Source: Echiichthys vipera (Eukaryota > Chordata > Actinopteri > Perciformes > Trachinidae). From it: DNA of 64,000 nt. The translations under genes and the position numbers were made by a program. Positions 13,568 to 26,527 of the stretch are shown here, piece by piece. Below the pieces are notes generated by a model. The model saw only the letters and a program-made list of their open reading frames with translations. It had not been told where the DNA came from and made no database searches. Location: positions 10,703,748-10,767,747 of the forward strand of contig OY829662.1 of the NCBI GenBank assembly GCA_963691815.1, read 5' to 3'. Each line of letters begins with the position of its first letter. Position 1 is the first letter of the stretch.

Positions 13568-15596
13568 AGTTCAATTTAGCCAAGTCTGCTTTAGTACTTC
13601 TCGAAGTGGCTGCATTGTAAGTTTTGTCAATTTTTTTATTTGAACTGTTTTTCCATTACTTTTAACTGACTATTTGAACTTTTTCCCCTTAAGCTGACTA
13701 TTTGAACTGCTCATTCGTTACTTTTAGCTAAGCGCTCAGAATTCTTTGCTGGCTTGCTGACTAATTGTCACGAGTCACTGGTGTAGAATATCAAAGCTTC
13801 AGCTATTTAAGGATCATTTTAAAAGGGGGCTTGGAAACGCTAATTAATTATATTGAGCAAAACAATGCTTTTGAAATCTACTGATCTAGTAATAAATGAA
13901 ATGAGATGTGAGAGTAAAATAATTTTTAAATAGCCAAAATAATACCCAGCAGTAACTGCAAACAAGAAAAAATTTTCACCAAGAGGGAGCATACGGCACT
14001 TGGCATGCAACAGCACTGTGTGTACAGTAGCATCTGCTGTAAGTGCAGCCTGGGGATGTCTATTCCTCTAACTCAGGTCAGCTGCCCTCTAAATCATACA
14101 GCTAGTAACACACTTATCGTCCCCTGAGAGCAGCCCGTGTGGTGCAACAGCAGGATTGAAACAACACACGCAGTGACAGAAGCTGACACAATCACATATG
14201 TTCAAAGGGAAGGGTCTTGATTTCTTTTGGAGACCAAAGCTGTCCTTTTGTCTGTGATATTCTCTCTCTCCTCACTTTGAAACCGTAAAAAAAAAGCCTG
14301 TTTGACTCACACTGTTACATTAAAGCTACACCAGCTCATTTCCCTTGTGGAAATCAGTGAACTCAGCTGCTGCACTGTTTGGTTGCAGTGAAAAGCTAAA
14401 CACTGTCTGGGTCGTGGCGGGATACCATTAAAAACCTCTAAAGATCAAATTAGGGAAAGCACAAAATACTCTGAATCGGGAAAATGAAAAGAGCCTTTGA
14501 GGAACTGCTCTGGCTGCGGCCCCGGCAGATCGTACATCTCTTTATTGCCTCTTAAGATATTAGGCTGACTTCGGGCTGTGCCACATTGCATTTGAGGTAT
14601 AAATACTGTCATGTTAGAAAAAAAAGACACTGGCGAAGCTGTATATCATATAAGCCACTGAATTAAGCACAGCACAGTTAATGACAGGCCATTAAATCAA
14701 GAGGAAACCAGACAACCTGTATGACAGGTGTGATCAGATGAGTGCTGGAAAGTACCAGAGTTACTGTACAAGGGAAAAAAGCAAGGAGTTGTTTGTTTGT
14801 CTGTCTGTACAGGCAGTGGCATGCATGCTAGTGCTCATTTGTCTGTGTGTTCAGCAAAAAAAAAGTACCAGCATGTGAGATTTTGTGATGGCAGCCTGTG
14901 TGCATACTACACAACAATCACACATCTATGTTTGCAGTTACTTATAGAGAAGGGCATTTTTGTGCGGTAAATTGTATTGTATACACTGTGGAACAAAAAA
15001 AACAGAACAGTGAAATCCACTCTGACAGCCGTTTCACCACAAAAGGTCACAACATGACAAGCATGGCCTATACGAGAAAAGGAACAAGTGCTGTGAAGAC
15101 TGCCATTATCCCCACCACCACCACCACCCTCTGCAACCTGCTAAAGCAAATTTTTCCATCTCAAGGAGAGTGTTTTCTCGTTAATGCATCCACTCCCTGA
15201 GACCTCTCCTCGTCCTCTCCTGTCCTCCCCTCTCTCACACACAAATGCCTTTAATGTCTTTACTGGGAATCTGAGGGCGTTTAGCATATGTGTGTATTAG
15301 TCCCACTGTTATCTCGACAAGCTCTCAAACTCCTAATTGCTGCACTACAACCCAAGCTGCCGGGACGAGACCCTCTAAACTCTCACCCTGTTTTCACTCT
15401 TTTCAGTGAAGGTAGGAAAGGGGGCGAAAGAGAGGCGGAGACAGTGACAAAGAGATGAAAAGAGAGGGGAGGTGAAGAGAGGGAATTAATAGAAGATAAG
15501 ATGTTAGAGAGGCAGTAACGAGGAACGCACACATGGGAGAATCTGAGGGAAGAACAAACAAAATTGTGAGAGGATGAAAAGATTTGATATTGAAAT

Positions 15597-15722
<126 letters not shown>

Positions 15723-16512
15723 TCTGTGTCAAGTCAAATACGTTGATACATTATGCTATTACTATATTCATTTTCATATCAGCCTGAAAAAACATTTTAA
15801 AAACACTTAATTTATCATCTTTGTGGCATTTTCCAGTGACAGGAGAATAGTTATTTCCACCCTGAGGATCCATAAATATGAGCAAATTTACTCACTCAGC
15901 TCATGTAGTTTGTTGTAATAAGCGTATACAGTTAAGAGATATTAGAGATTTGCACTTCAGGTGTGACAGATAAAATGTACATATTTTCCACTAATTATCT
16001 TGCTATTTCATAATCACAAGCATAAACAGAATTAGTTTATAATACAGTGTCAGACTATTTACTGTACCTTATTAAATGGGCAGTAAGAAAATCCCCTGTA
16101 CTCCCCTGACAGCTTTTAGTAGCAAGCAGTTGGCTAGACGCCTTGGCCCAAGGGGCGCAGCTAACTCACTCAGCAAAGGCCCCCACCGCTGGTTGCCATA
16201 GAAATTATGGGAGGAAGATACAGAACCTGCCAGATGGAAAATGTCAATTACTGTAGATATGTAGATACAGGCAGGGAGTGTGGGGTATCCGGGTGGTTTG
16301 GCTGGCAGGGAGAGAAGAGGCTGAGTAGACGCTGGTGTGCCCTCCTTCATTTAAAGTGTACTTTCGGCGCAAAATCCTCCTATGGTCTTTTTCGGTACTT
16401 ACATACCTCAAATAAGCCACAGAGTTTTTTTGGTGTAACAACTATTAACGGAGAAATCCTGGAGAGTCACTAACAGCCGGACAAGGCTAACACTGATTAG
16501 CTTGGGGCGTTA

Positions 16513-16932
16513 CGGTGAAGGCATTAAGGGCGCACTCACACTGTCCTTCCGCACCGGGCCAAAACCGTTTTTTCAGCTAAAGCCTAGTGCGTTTGACCAG
16601 TGTGAGTGCACCTGCTCCGCGCATAACTGCGACCAGCGGTTTTTAACCACTCATACTGCTCAAGATAACACCAAACCTCTGCAGTAGCATGAGAAGAGTC
16701 CCTACACATGAAATGAAGCACCAATGGGCTCCTTCCTTTACTACGAAAAAGAGCTGGTACCGGGGCCAGTTGGTAAGTCTTTCAAAGCACTCTTTTAATA
16801 AACTACGGGTGGCTAACTACGTGGTTAGTGCGTCATTTTATGTGTAGGGACTCTTATCGTGCTACTGCAGAGGTTTGGTGTTATTTTGAGCAGTATTAGT
16901 GGTTAAAAAAGTCCCTTTAATGCCTTCACTGT
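16513..16932. mobile_element. Imperfect inverted-repeat element with nested MITE
   Basis: The left arm (about 16513-16723) and right arm (about 16825-16932) are reverse complements: GTGAAGGCATTAA, TTTTTAACCACT, ATAACACCAAACCTCTGCAG and GAGTCCCTACACAT recur inverted on the right. The arms match closely except for 109 bp found only in the left arm (16531-16639). The overall shape is a foldback or MITE-like DNA transposon remnant with a spacer of about 100 bp. Confidence 0.7.
16531..16639. mobile_element. Short hAT-like MITE nested in the left arm
   Basis: GCACTCACACTGTCC near the left is mirrored by GACCAGTGTGAGTGC at 16595-16609, and the segment is absent from the otherwise matching right arm. 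It is therefore an insertion. Its ends resemble those of the element at 4699. Confidence 0.6.
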
Positions 16933-17582
16933 ACTGCCCGAGCTGTTAACGACTCCCCTGGATTTCCCTGTTATCAACTGATACACAAAAAAAACTGTCT
17001 TGATGGCTTATTTGATGTACGTAAGTGCAGAAACAGACCATGGGATGATTTTCCACCGAAATTACACTTTGAATACAATTTTGTTTCTGTCCACTGCTGA
17101 ATCTCTATCCCTGTTTTCTCTCTGTAACCCAGAGGTGGTCAGGTGCTGAGTGTGAATGTTAGAGGTGTCAGAGAACAGAAGCAGAACCCAGGAGTTAACT
17201 TCCCCCTATAATTCACATATTGATCCCTCTACCCCGCCCGAGCCAAGATCAATACGGGCAATAAAACCAAACCCAGCGGCCTCTCTGGGGATCTGTGACA
17301 GACCCTTAGGCGAGATGTGCGCCCATGATGTACATGTGTATCTGTGTGTGTGTCAGCGGCCTGGTGTGTGAGGTGACAGTGTGTATAGTTTGTATGTGTC
17401 CCACCACAAATCAGTCAAGTGGACAGCCCTTTGGTGGCTGTCATGCGCGCTTCCCTCCCGGGACACTCTGAACATTCAACATGACAAAACAGTCAGCGTG
17501 CTGCATAAATGATCAGACAGCTGCCGAGCCTCCAACCACAGAAGTTATATCACAGCATATGCTTTCGTCGCTCACACACATT

Positions 17583-17732
<150 letters not shown>

Positions 17733-17965
17733 GGTACACCGCCACCTGCAGGTGAGTCATATACTAAACTGTAACATCTACAGTATCTATCTGATGTTGG
17801 GCCGCACACATATTCCCAGTCATTTCATTTATCTGTGTACGCACAGAAAATGTTAATACTCCAATTACATTTTTGACAAAGACAGTAAGCTAACACCCAG
17901 GGATCATGTGCTTTTGCATACACACATGCAATCTGTAACAGATGAAGCCATGCATGCAGCAATAT

Positions 17966-17968
<3 letters not shown>

Positions 17969-18040
<72 letters not shown>
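17969..18040 (+). repeat. (CA)n microsatellite
   Basis: 36 CA units, only 244 bp after the preceding tract. Confidence 0.98.
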
Positions 18041-18042
<2 letters not shown>

Positions 18043-18119
18043 TGAGCGCAGAGAGACAATTTCCCTGACCCCGAAAAAAAATATGAATTAACCATGAAAT
18101 CACAGTAGGGAGGAGGTTT

Positions 18120-18385
18120 ATAATTCACTATACATCACAGGGTTTGTTATTGTTACAACCCCCATCGCCTGGGTAATCATCATTACTTTTATTGGTGCTG
18201 TTAGCGTAGCATCATTAGCATACTGTATTGGGTGGGTGAGGGGAGACCTGAGGTGGATTGCGATGCTCATAATATTGTAATTGTGGGGCAAAACTATTGT
18301 CACAGGCAACACAATCATGCAATTTTGCATCTTTTAATATCTGTTGGAAATTACACACTCCCAGCTTCAATCAAATTCATGAGGT
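18120..18385. promoter_or_regulatory. Candidate conserved noncoding element
   Basis: Non-repetitive sequence with GGGTAATCATCATTAC, GCATCATTAGCATAC and ATTGTCACAGGCAACACAAT, a mix of homeodomain- and SOX-type cores. Function is inferred from composition only. Confidence 0.25.
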
Positions 18386-19167
18386 GTGTGAGGTGCAATG
18401 GCGTAGTATTTTATATTTATGGAAATCAGCCCATGAAAATCACATTTCTGTGATTAGACATCTCCAAGGTCGTAGTTAATACCATTAGCTGCAAATATTA
18501 TGCATAATTTTTATGTGGAATCTTACACAGTGAGTTTTTCTGGGGATAAAAATGTCCAATAAACTGAGGATAATATTGTGCACTGGACTCTAGCTGATGC
18601 TTGTAAACATAGAAATTAAATTTGACCTGATGACGGGCTCCTGGCCATCTGCTCTGATCCTCAGCAGTAGCAACTGCAGCAGGGAGAGGAAGAGGAAGGT
18701 GATCCAAAAAGAAGGGTGAGAGGAAGAGTAATACAGCCGAACGAGAACTAAAAGTTAGACTGAGAAGTGTTCTGAGGGAGGGAGAAATAAACGAACAAAT
18801 GAGGAAAAAAAACTCAGACAGATGGGCAGACAGACTGAGACACAGAAGCTGTAATATTAAAGAGTAGCAGAGTGTTGAGCCGGGCAGATGAACCAAGCCT
18901 GTGATAACTTGACAAATCCCAGTGCTTGTGCTCTTGAGAGGATCGTGCTTCATTAACAGATAAAGAGTGAAGGAGACAGAGGAGAAGAAAGAGAGGGGCG
19001 AGGGGGAGGTGGCTCCAGTCTTTGTTCCTCAGCCTTTACTCGTCTCACTGTTATCTGCTTCAGGGAGCTCTATTTGATGACATGACCTTTAAGTTGCAGG
19101 AGCATGAATTGACAATGAGCACAAGTTTCCAGCAGTATGTTGATTTGTGTTTCATCTCCTTCCTTCC

Positions 19168-19327
19168 TTTAAAGAGACAGGTGCTGAAACAGAGTGTTTC
19201 AGACAGAGAGTGAATACAAGTATATTTAGACGGACAGCATGAGAAAAATAATGTGTTTTGAACATGTTCTAGTAGAAACCCAAAATATAAGTATGAACCT
19301 AAAATGAGCATAATATGTGACCTTTAA
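19168..19327 (+). mobile_element. TTAAAG-ended MITE family, copy A
   Basis: Shared blocks are AAAGAGACAGGTGCTGAAAC, GTTTCAGACAGAGAGTGAAT, AATAATGTGTTTT, GTAGAAACCCAAAATA and the terminal AATGAGCATAATATG followed by CCTTTAA. Other copies are at 30740, 34491 (reverse), 36157 and 40485. TTAA-flanked ends suggest a Kolobok/piggyBac-like non-autonomous family. Confidence 0.7.
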
Positions 19328-20931
19328 CATTTGAACAGTTGGCTGTTTGGGTAAAAATGTACAAGATAACATGAACTTTACAGGCGCTGGAAGGTGGATT
19401 TGTATGGTTTCCAGTCTTAATAAGCAGATTTTTCACAATCTTGAACTATTCCTTTAAGGGAGAAAATATTAGGTGCCCGTGAGCCAATGAGAGGCACTTT
19501 TCACTTCATCAATCCCAGACTCCCCTGGGAGTCCCTGGAGAGGTCAGAGGTCAGGGCTTCAGACAGACCAGCCCAGACACGACCCCTGACATTATGACCT
19601 CCAACAGCTGATCAATAACAAGAATAGCCAACCTTTAGCACTTCCAAAAGGAAAGTGGATTTCTAAAATGTATAATCTTGTAACAATCAGTGGAGAGAGG
19701 ATGGCAAAAAAAATCAACACTTCTAGTTCACAATTTGTTGTATTGTTTTAAGCTGGAGCTCTGGATGCTTCATGCAGGTTGGCATGAAATTACATTCATT
19801 AACCATTTCTGTCTCCACTACTCATATTTACTTTAACCCTTAGAGACCCACCATAGACCCATTTCTGTCTTTTCAAAGGGTGCAAAATGTAATCAATGTA
19901 TTTTTTTTTTACCACGTGAGAATTGACAAAAAAAAAATGTCCAAAATCCCTGGTGAGCACTTCTGATCTGGAAACTATCGGAAACGCCCCTATTGCCAAA
20001 ATACCTAGGAAAGCCATACATCCCCTGAATGCCCCGGGTCACCAGCTTGGTTGTAAAGTTTCATGAGGCTGTAATTATCCTAGAGGTCACAACAGCTCAT
20101 TTTATACAACATCTGAAGTTAAAAAAAAATGCTCTCACTACAATGAAATGGCTACTATGGGGTCTCATACATCAACACATGTGAATTCACTTGGGCTCAC
20201 TGAATCCACAAGAGTCCCGGTCATATATTTATGCAAGTCCAAGACACTTTAGGGACCCCAGTATGCAGAAATATTCAAATACAACATTTCAGAATAGGTG
20301 AAAATAGCACAAATGGCCCTGCTTGAAATTTCGGACCTCTGGCTAGGCAAAGTGCACTGGAATGCCTGTCCTCCTACTAGCACATTCAGGGGAAAACGAC
20401 CTATTCCATTTCTCTCTCATTGCACAAGTCAGAGGAGGTCAGAGGTCAGGCAGGGAGAAGATGGTGTGAATTTTGAGGGAAGCGCAGAGTGCTCTTACTG
20501 AGACATGCAAGAAAGGTAAGAATTGCTTTAAGCTTTAAAAACGGAACCTGCTTTTCCTACTGTGGTGATGCAGGCCTCTTTTGAAATCTGATTGTCCAAT
20601 CCAGGCCCCTCCCTAGAAATGCCTTTGCTTTGATGTCTCTACATTTTTACACACAGTTTTCTCTGGGTGAAGCCCCGAGTTTGATGAGTCTGATACTATT
20701 TCCTTTAAAGAGTTAATCCCGGCTGCAGCATTTTACCGAAGAATAAAAGACACATAGCCAGGACGCTTTCAGACTGCGTATGTGCAGTTACAGAGAGTGC
20801 TTGTGTTTTTGTGTGAGTGTGAAAAAGTAGGGAGGGTGTGAACAGGAGGATGTATAAGAGTGTTATTTATGAAACCACAGATCAATAACCATTACAATTT
20901 TAATTTTGGTGCAACGGGGGTTAGCACATGT

Positions 20932-21087
<156 letters not shown>

Positions 21088-22368
21088 GTTATCCAGCCTT
21101 CATTCAGGTGATGAATGGAAGGCTGAGGTCTTTCTATTAAATCAGCTCTCTCTCTCAGGTGACTGAATAAGAGTTCCTAAGAAAGATTGATACTGATATC
21201 GAGAGGCAGCAGCAAAACACGCCGCCTGCACTCAAGACAGCACATGCTCATTCCTTCTACGCCGAGCTCTTCTCAATTTACATATCCAGAACCTCTGGAT
21301 ACATATTCTCATCATATCTAGTTTCTCTCCGCTTGCTTGTAAACACCAACTGTTTTATGAGCATGGGTGGTACAGTAGCTGGTAAAGCAGTGCTGGTTTT
21401 ACCACTCTATTGTATTGTTACACTTAACCAAATGTGCACATTGATTTTTTTATGTGCTGTGGATTAAATTTCATATGCAAAAATAATATTTTTGCTATGC
21501 TAGTGACATGGTGCTAGGGATGGCAATGTTGGGCTATCTTTCGGTGTACCACTTTTGTCCATATTGAAATATATCAACAATTATTGGATAGATTGAATGG
21601 AAGAGTTTTTGTACAGACATTAGTGGTCCTTTTAAGAGAGCCGAAGTGAAACCGGAAATTCAGGGTTCAGCTGCAGATGTCTCACAAAAAAGAAGAGATT
21701 GCTTATTTATTTATTTATTTATTCACTTGGATAATATACTTCCAGAGACCATTTCTCATTTCTGTTCCTCAACCCCCCACTGTGTATCTGCCTCCATCAA
21801 CAAAACCTATTTCCAGAGCGTATGCTGTACCACTCAGCCTCCAATCAGTCCTGCCATGATCCTCTGTGCACTGTCTAACCCCTAATGTACTGAGGCCTGG
21901 GTGGGCAGCAAGTTAATTGCCATTTTGTTTGGCTCCACGACAGAGACGGCATGCTAAATAGAGCCGTTTCCCTGGTAACCCGCATTAAACACAGTGTAGT
22001 TTATTTCAAGACTGTTATCCGAGCGCTGTCTGACAGGTACCAAATGTTTGGTGGTTGATTGTGTTAGCTGGGTGAAAAGTCATTGTGTGGGATGTCAATT
22101 TCCCCGGTGAGCCGTGAAATGTCTGGAAAACACCCAGCAGTCGCAGCTCTGGAACCTGATATTGACTGAGGAAGCTGTGGTTTTGGCCACAGCTCTGCAT
22201 GTAGATGGAAAGTAATCACGGCGAGTTATACCTCATCTCTCGCTCCCTCTCATTCGCTCCTTGATCAAACATTAACTCCACGGGGAGTGATAGACACACA
22301 CTGAGCCCACCTGTTCTCCGCACAATCACAGCAGTGTGTGTGTGTGTGTTTTTGTGTGTGTGTGTGCG

Positions 22369-22491
22369 TGAGGTGTGTGTGGAGAAGAGAGAAGGAGGGG
22401 GGGGGGGGGGGGGGCACTAATCATACACCGTGGTGATGAATCTTCTGTGTGTCATTGGTTGTGTAGATAGATTACCTGAACTCAAACTTTA

Positions 22492-22515
<24 letters not shown>
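22369..22515 (+). repeat. Dispersed duplicate, copy 2
   Basis: This is the partner of 6455-6590, with the same order: GAGGTGTGTGTGGAG, a G run, CACTAATCATACACCG, TGGTGATGAATCTT, GATAGATTACCTGAACTC, GT repeat. Both copies are in the same orientation, 15.9 kb apart. Confidence 0.8.
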
Positions 22516-22534
<19 letters not shown>

Positions 22535-23132
22535 TATGTTTATGTGTGTAAAGATGCAGAACACCAGCTTATCTTTGCAATCAAGAGAGAAACACAGCAG
22601 CAACGGAACAATACGAATCAATACGAAGCAAACACAAAAGAGGTGTCCATCCAGGTGTACATCAAAAAGGACAAACTCACAAGCACACTGTCCAGTGAGG
22701 TCTGAGTCCAGGCCAAATAGCCCAAATTTTCTCTTCGCAACAGAGGGGCCGACTAGCCCAGATGAGCTCTATTCACCATTCCAATCTCATAGCTGCATCC
22801 CTGCAGGCTCATCCGTCTCCATTTCCCACTCCCTGTCGCCTCATCTTCAGCACCAGCTCAGCCTTAATCAATCTAATTACCAACCGCAGAATGGACCCGA
22901 ACCCCATCTACCTGTCTGCTAAACCTTCCAGACCCTCTCAGTGCCTTTGCTCTCAACATACCCCATCTTGTTAGAGCTTGATTAAGGAGCAGCTGATTAT
23001 TTGATGGTTTACAGCGAAAATTATGAAATGGATGAATGAGAGTGGGTTTAGTTATTCTTGTCACTTGCAAATTTAGGAAATGATCATACAGTATTTATGA
23101 TTTCATGTTTAATTGTGTGCACATTGGTGTCG

Positions 23133-23262
23133 TTCACATTTAAAAAACGCACATTTTTAAAAAGCACATTTTAAAAAGCACATTTTTAAAAAGCACATTA
23201 TAAAAAGCACATTTTTAAAAAGCACATTATAAAACGCACATTTTTAAAAAAGCACATTTTAC
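23133..23262 (+). repeat. Minisatellite, unit about AAAAAGCACATTTTT
   Basis: Eight or so 14-18 bp units alternate between AAAAAGCACATTTTT and AAAAAGCACATTATA, with two GC-to-CGC variants. It lies 250 bp left of the CACTA-like element. Confidence 0.9.
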
Positions 23263-23852
23263 CTTGACATTTGCTTCGATTATGTTGTATTTCACATTGT
23301 TTTAGTTACTTTGCTGGTAATAATTTCCCCTTTTGTTGCTAAATTGGATTGTTTTTGTTGTTTGTTTTTAATCTTCCAACCAAGTTGACCACCAATTACT
23401 CCTCAGATACCATTATTTTTATTATTATTTTACTGTAAAGCGCTTTCTAATACATCCATGATGCCTAGTGATTTGTATTATTATATGTTCGTGGATTAGT
23501 TGAGAGCCTACACTGTAACAAATTGCTGTAAGAAAACAGACAAATTGCGACAGTAACATACTGTTTCCCATTAAAAAGGTATTATACTGTTGAAAACAAT
23601 GCATTCTGGGCAATATTGGTAGGTAGCTTGCCGTTTCCCATAAAATACTGTAATAAACCGTAAATAGCATTGCATTCTGGGAGTGATGTTAGAATCAACA
23701 GCAGAGAGGCCGTGCAAATACGGAATACTACTGTATTTCTAGAGGAGACATGCTACAACACGTGGGAACAGTTGGAGTCATCAAGCCAACTCTGGTCTTT
23801 CCTTTCTTGGAACATCTATTTTAATCCTGCATTTCATGAGCAAATCACAGGG

Positions 23853-25059
23853 TAAGTTAACCTATATTTTATTTGTTTGATGATGTTTGCTTGCTATCAT
23901 ACTATGATTTTATTTTAGTTAAACTGTGATTAATCAGTATATGGTCATCTTAACTTGCCATGCGGTAACTGGACAGGTACAGCAGGAACATTTAGCATGC
24001 TATTTTATAGTTCTTTTTGTCAGGCAGGCAGATATCTACATTATTCATTTTGGTTCTTATTTGTTCAGTGAGACCAATGAGAAGCTGGAAACAACCTGTT
24101 TGATTTCATGTGCTGATGTTAGCCTACAGAGGGAGTTAGCCAACCTTAACGACATAGTGAGGCTGCTCGAACTACTTAGCTCTTTCTTTTAATGTTCGCA
24201 GTGCATATTGCATTGCCAAGAATCCCACTTAAACATGAGCTTAACCTTTTTTTGGTGTGTGTGTATTGGCATTTTTTTCTTATCACTGTTGGATTTACTG
24301 TCAGAGTCTACCAGACTACCAGAGATGTGCTCATCCTTCTTGCAGACATAAGTGTCTCTTCTTTCTTAATTTTTTACTGATTTATTGAATACGAATAAAA
24401 ATAATAATATAAATAAAACTAGTCATACAAATTAATTCAATTTAAAAGTATCCTTTCTCAGACTCATGGACACTGTACATATAAAAAAGTTAAATTACAA
24501 AGATAAAAAGGTCAGTAAAAATAAGACCAGAAGTTGAAAAAAGAGTGAAACAGTAGTTCTTACGAAACTGTTCTCACTACTAATAAATTGTCTGTGCCCT
24601 ACAGTTGTCTGCCACAGTTGATGACGTCGAGAAGACCCTCACCTTACCGGCAACTCCTCGTCTAATCCTCCTCTGTATGTATTCAGTAAATGGGCATACT
24701 GTCTATTTCATATCAGATGAGCTTTAAGTTGATAAGTGAGTTCTCTGTATCGCAACAAAGCATTAATGTTCTTCCAAGTAGTACTGGTATTTCTCTTATT
24801 TCACGTTTCAGGTGGAACAGAGCCTGTGAATATTGGACGCTGGATGATCAGCCTTGAAGGTCATGCCCTGTGTGAGGGCACCCAGCCCACCTTTGTGACA
24901 GGTCTTGCTGTTCTGTTTTCCCTGTACTATTTCTTCAACCTGCAGTACCAAGATGAGTCTTGAGTTCATTCAAAGGTAAGGCTTGTGTTACCTAACAGTC
25001 CTTTTTCAAAGCAGTCATTCTGACATGAAATTGTGAGTGAGCACTCTTTTCGGGTTGTG
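23853..25059 (+). repeat. 1.2-kb tandem duplication, copy 1
   Basis: Starts at TAAGTTAACCTATATTTTA just inside a splice donor and ends at TTTTCGGGTTGTG. It matches copy 2 with roughly a dozen differences in 1.2 kb by eye (about 99% identity). Confidence 0.95.
24605..24975 (+). pseudogene. Decayed exon pair of a fish multicopy protein family, copy 1
   Basis: Exon 24605-24674 follows an ACAG acceptor and reads LSATVDDVEKTLTLPATPRL, ending before GTATGT. Exon 24812-24975 follows TTTCAG and reads EPVNIGRWMISLEGHALCEG, then TFVTGLAVLFSLYYFFNLQY, ending before GTAAG. LPATPRLILL and YxFNLQYQ are typical of the C-terminal part of uncharacterised multicopy teleost proteins. The expected LEFIQR at the exon end is present but out of frame after QYQDES, which runs into a stop. 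The function of the family is unknown to me. Confidence 0.6.
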
Positions 25060-26268
25060 TAAGTTAAACTATATTTTATTTGTTTGATGATGTTTGCTTG
25101 CTATCATACTATGATTTTATTTTAGTTAAACTGTGATTAATCAGTATATGGTCATCTTAACTTGCCATGCGGTAACTGGACAGGTACAGCAGGAACATTT
25201 AGCATGCTATTTTATAGTTCTTTTTGTCAGGCAGGCAGATATCTACATTATTCATTTTGGTTCTTATTTGTTCAGTGAGACCAATGAGAAGCTGTATACA
25301 ACCTGTTTGATTTCATGTGCTGATGTTAGCCTACAGAGGGAGTTAGCCAACCTTAACGACATAGTGAGGCTGCTCGAACTACTTAGCTCTTTCTTTTAAT
25401 GTTCGCAGTGCATATTGCATTGCCAAGAATCACACTTAAACATGAGCTTAACCTTTTTTTGGTGTGTGTGTGTATTGGCATTTTTTTCTTATCACTGTTG
25501 GATTTACTGTCAGAGTCTACCAGACTACCAGAGATGTGCTCATCCTTCTTGCAGACATAAGTGTCTCTTCTTTCTTAATTTTTTATTGATTTATTGAATA
25601 TGAATAAAAATAATAATATAAATAAAACTAGTCATACAAATGAATTCAATTTAAAAGTATCCTTTCTCAGACTCATGGACACTGTACATATAAAAAAGTT
25701 AAATTACAAAGATAAAAAGGTCAGTAAAAATAAGACCAGAAGTTGAAAAAAGGGTGAAACAGTAGTTCTTACGAAACTGTTCTCACTACTAATAAATTGT
25801 CTGTGCCCTACAGTTGTCTGCCACAGTTGATGACGTCGAGAAGACCCTCACCTTACCGGCAACTCCTCGTCTAATCCTCCTCTGTATGTATTCAGTAAAT
25901 GGGCATACTGTCTATTTCATATCAGATGAGCTTTAAGTTGATAAGTGAGTTCTCTGTATCGCAACAAAGCATTAATGTTCTTCCAAGTAGTACTGGTATT
26001 TCTCTTATTTCACGTTTCAGGTGGAACAGAGCCTGTGAATATTGGACGCTGGATGATCAGCCTTGAAGGTCATGCCCTGTGTGAGGGCACCCAGCCCACC
26101 TTTGTGACAGGTCTTGCTGCTCTGTTTTTCCCTGTACTATATCTTCAACCTGCAGTACCAAGATGAGTCTTGAGTTCATTCAAAGGTAAGGCTTGTGTTA
26201 CCTAACAGTCCTTTTTCAAAGCAGTCATTCTGACATGAAATTGTGAGTGAGCACTCTTTTCGGGTTGT
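25060..26268 (+). repeat. 1.2-kb tandem duplication, copy 2
   Basis: Directly follows copy 1. Differences include GAAGCTGTATAC for GAAGCTGGAAAC, one extra GT unit, and GCTGCTCTGTTTTTCCC for GCTGTTCTGTTTTCCC. Confidence 0.95.
25814..26184 (+). pseudogene. Decayed exon pair, copy 2
   Basis: This is the tandem copy of 24605-24975 with the same splice signals. An extra T in the TTTTTCCC run shifts the frame before YLQPAVP, so this copy has its own additional lesion besides the shared one near the LEFIQR segment. Confidence 0.6.
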
Positions 26269-26377
26269 CTTTGGTCAAAGGTATTTTGATTTGATTTTGT
26301 CCATATCACCCAGTCCTCTTTATATAGTAGCAGACATTATTGCTATCCCTCTAATCTCAGACTGCTGTGTTTTTTAG

Positions 26378-26527
26378 GCGCTTCATTGGGATCAACCCAG
26401 AGAGAGAGTCCAAGTCCAGCCGGGGAAAGATGATCTCCAAAAAAACAGGAAAGGTTGCCCAGAAGAAGTCGTCACAGTCAAACCCCATGTGTCCACACTT
26501 CTGAAGAATCTGATGGACTTCCAGTGA
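26378..26527 (+). pseudogene. Terminal exon fragment of the same family, frameshifted
   Basis: After a TTTTTTAG acceptor the frame reads RFIGINPERESKSSRGKMIS, then KKTGKVAQKKSSQSNP, matching the usual end of this family. It then shifts: the frame in use stops after MCPHF, while the neighbouring frame reads HVSTLLKNLMDFQ to a TGA at 26525. A one-base loss in the C run explains this. Only one copy exists, downstream of both tandem units. Confidence 0.6.

Noticed and set aside
23133..23262. Regular short repeats as a CRISPR-like array
   Set aside because: Units are contiguous without spacers and the genome is vertebrate.
23926..24192. 88-residue frame repeated at 25133-25399 with one changed residue
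   Set aside because: Its near-identity reflects the DNA tandem duplication, not protein constraint; it lies in what looks like the intron upstream of the family exons and resembles nothing I know.
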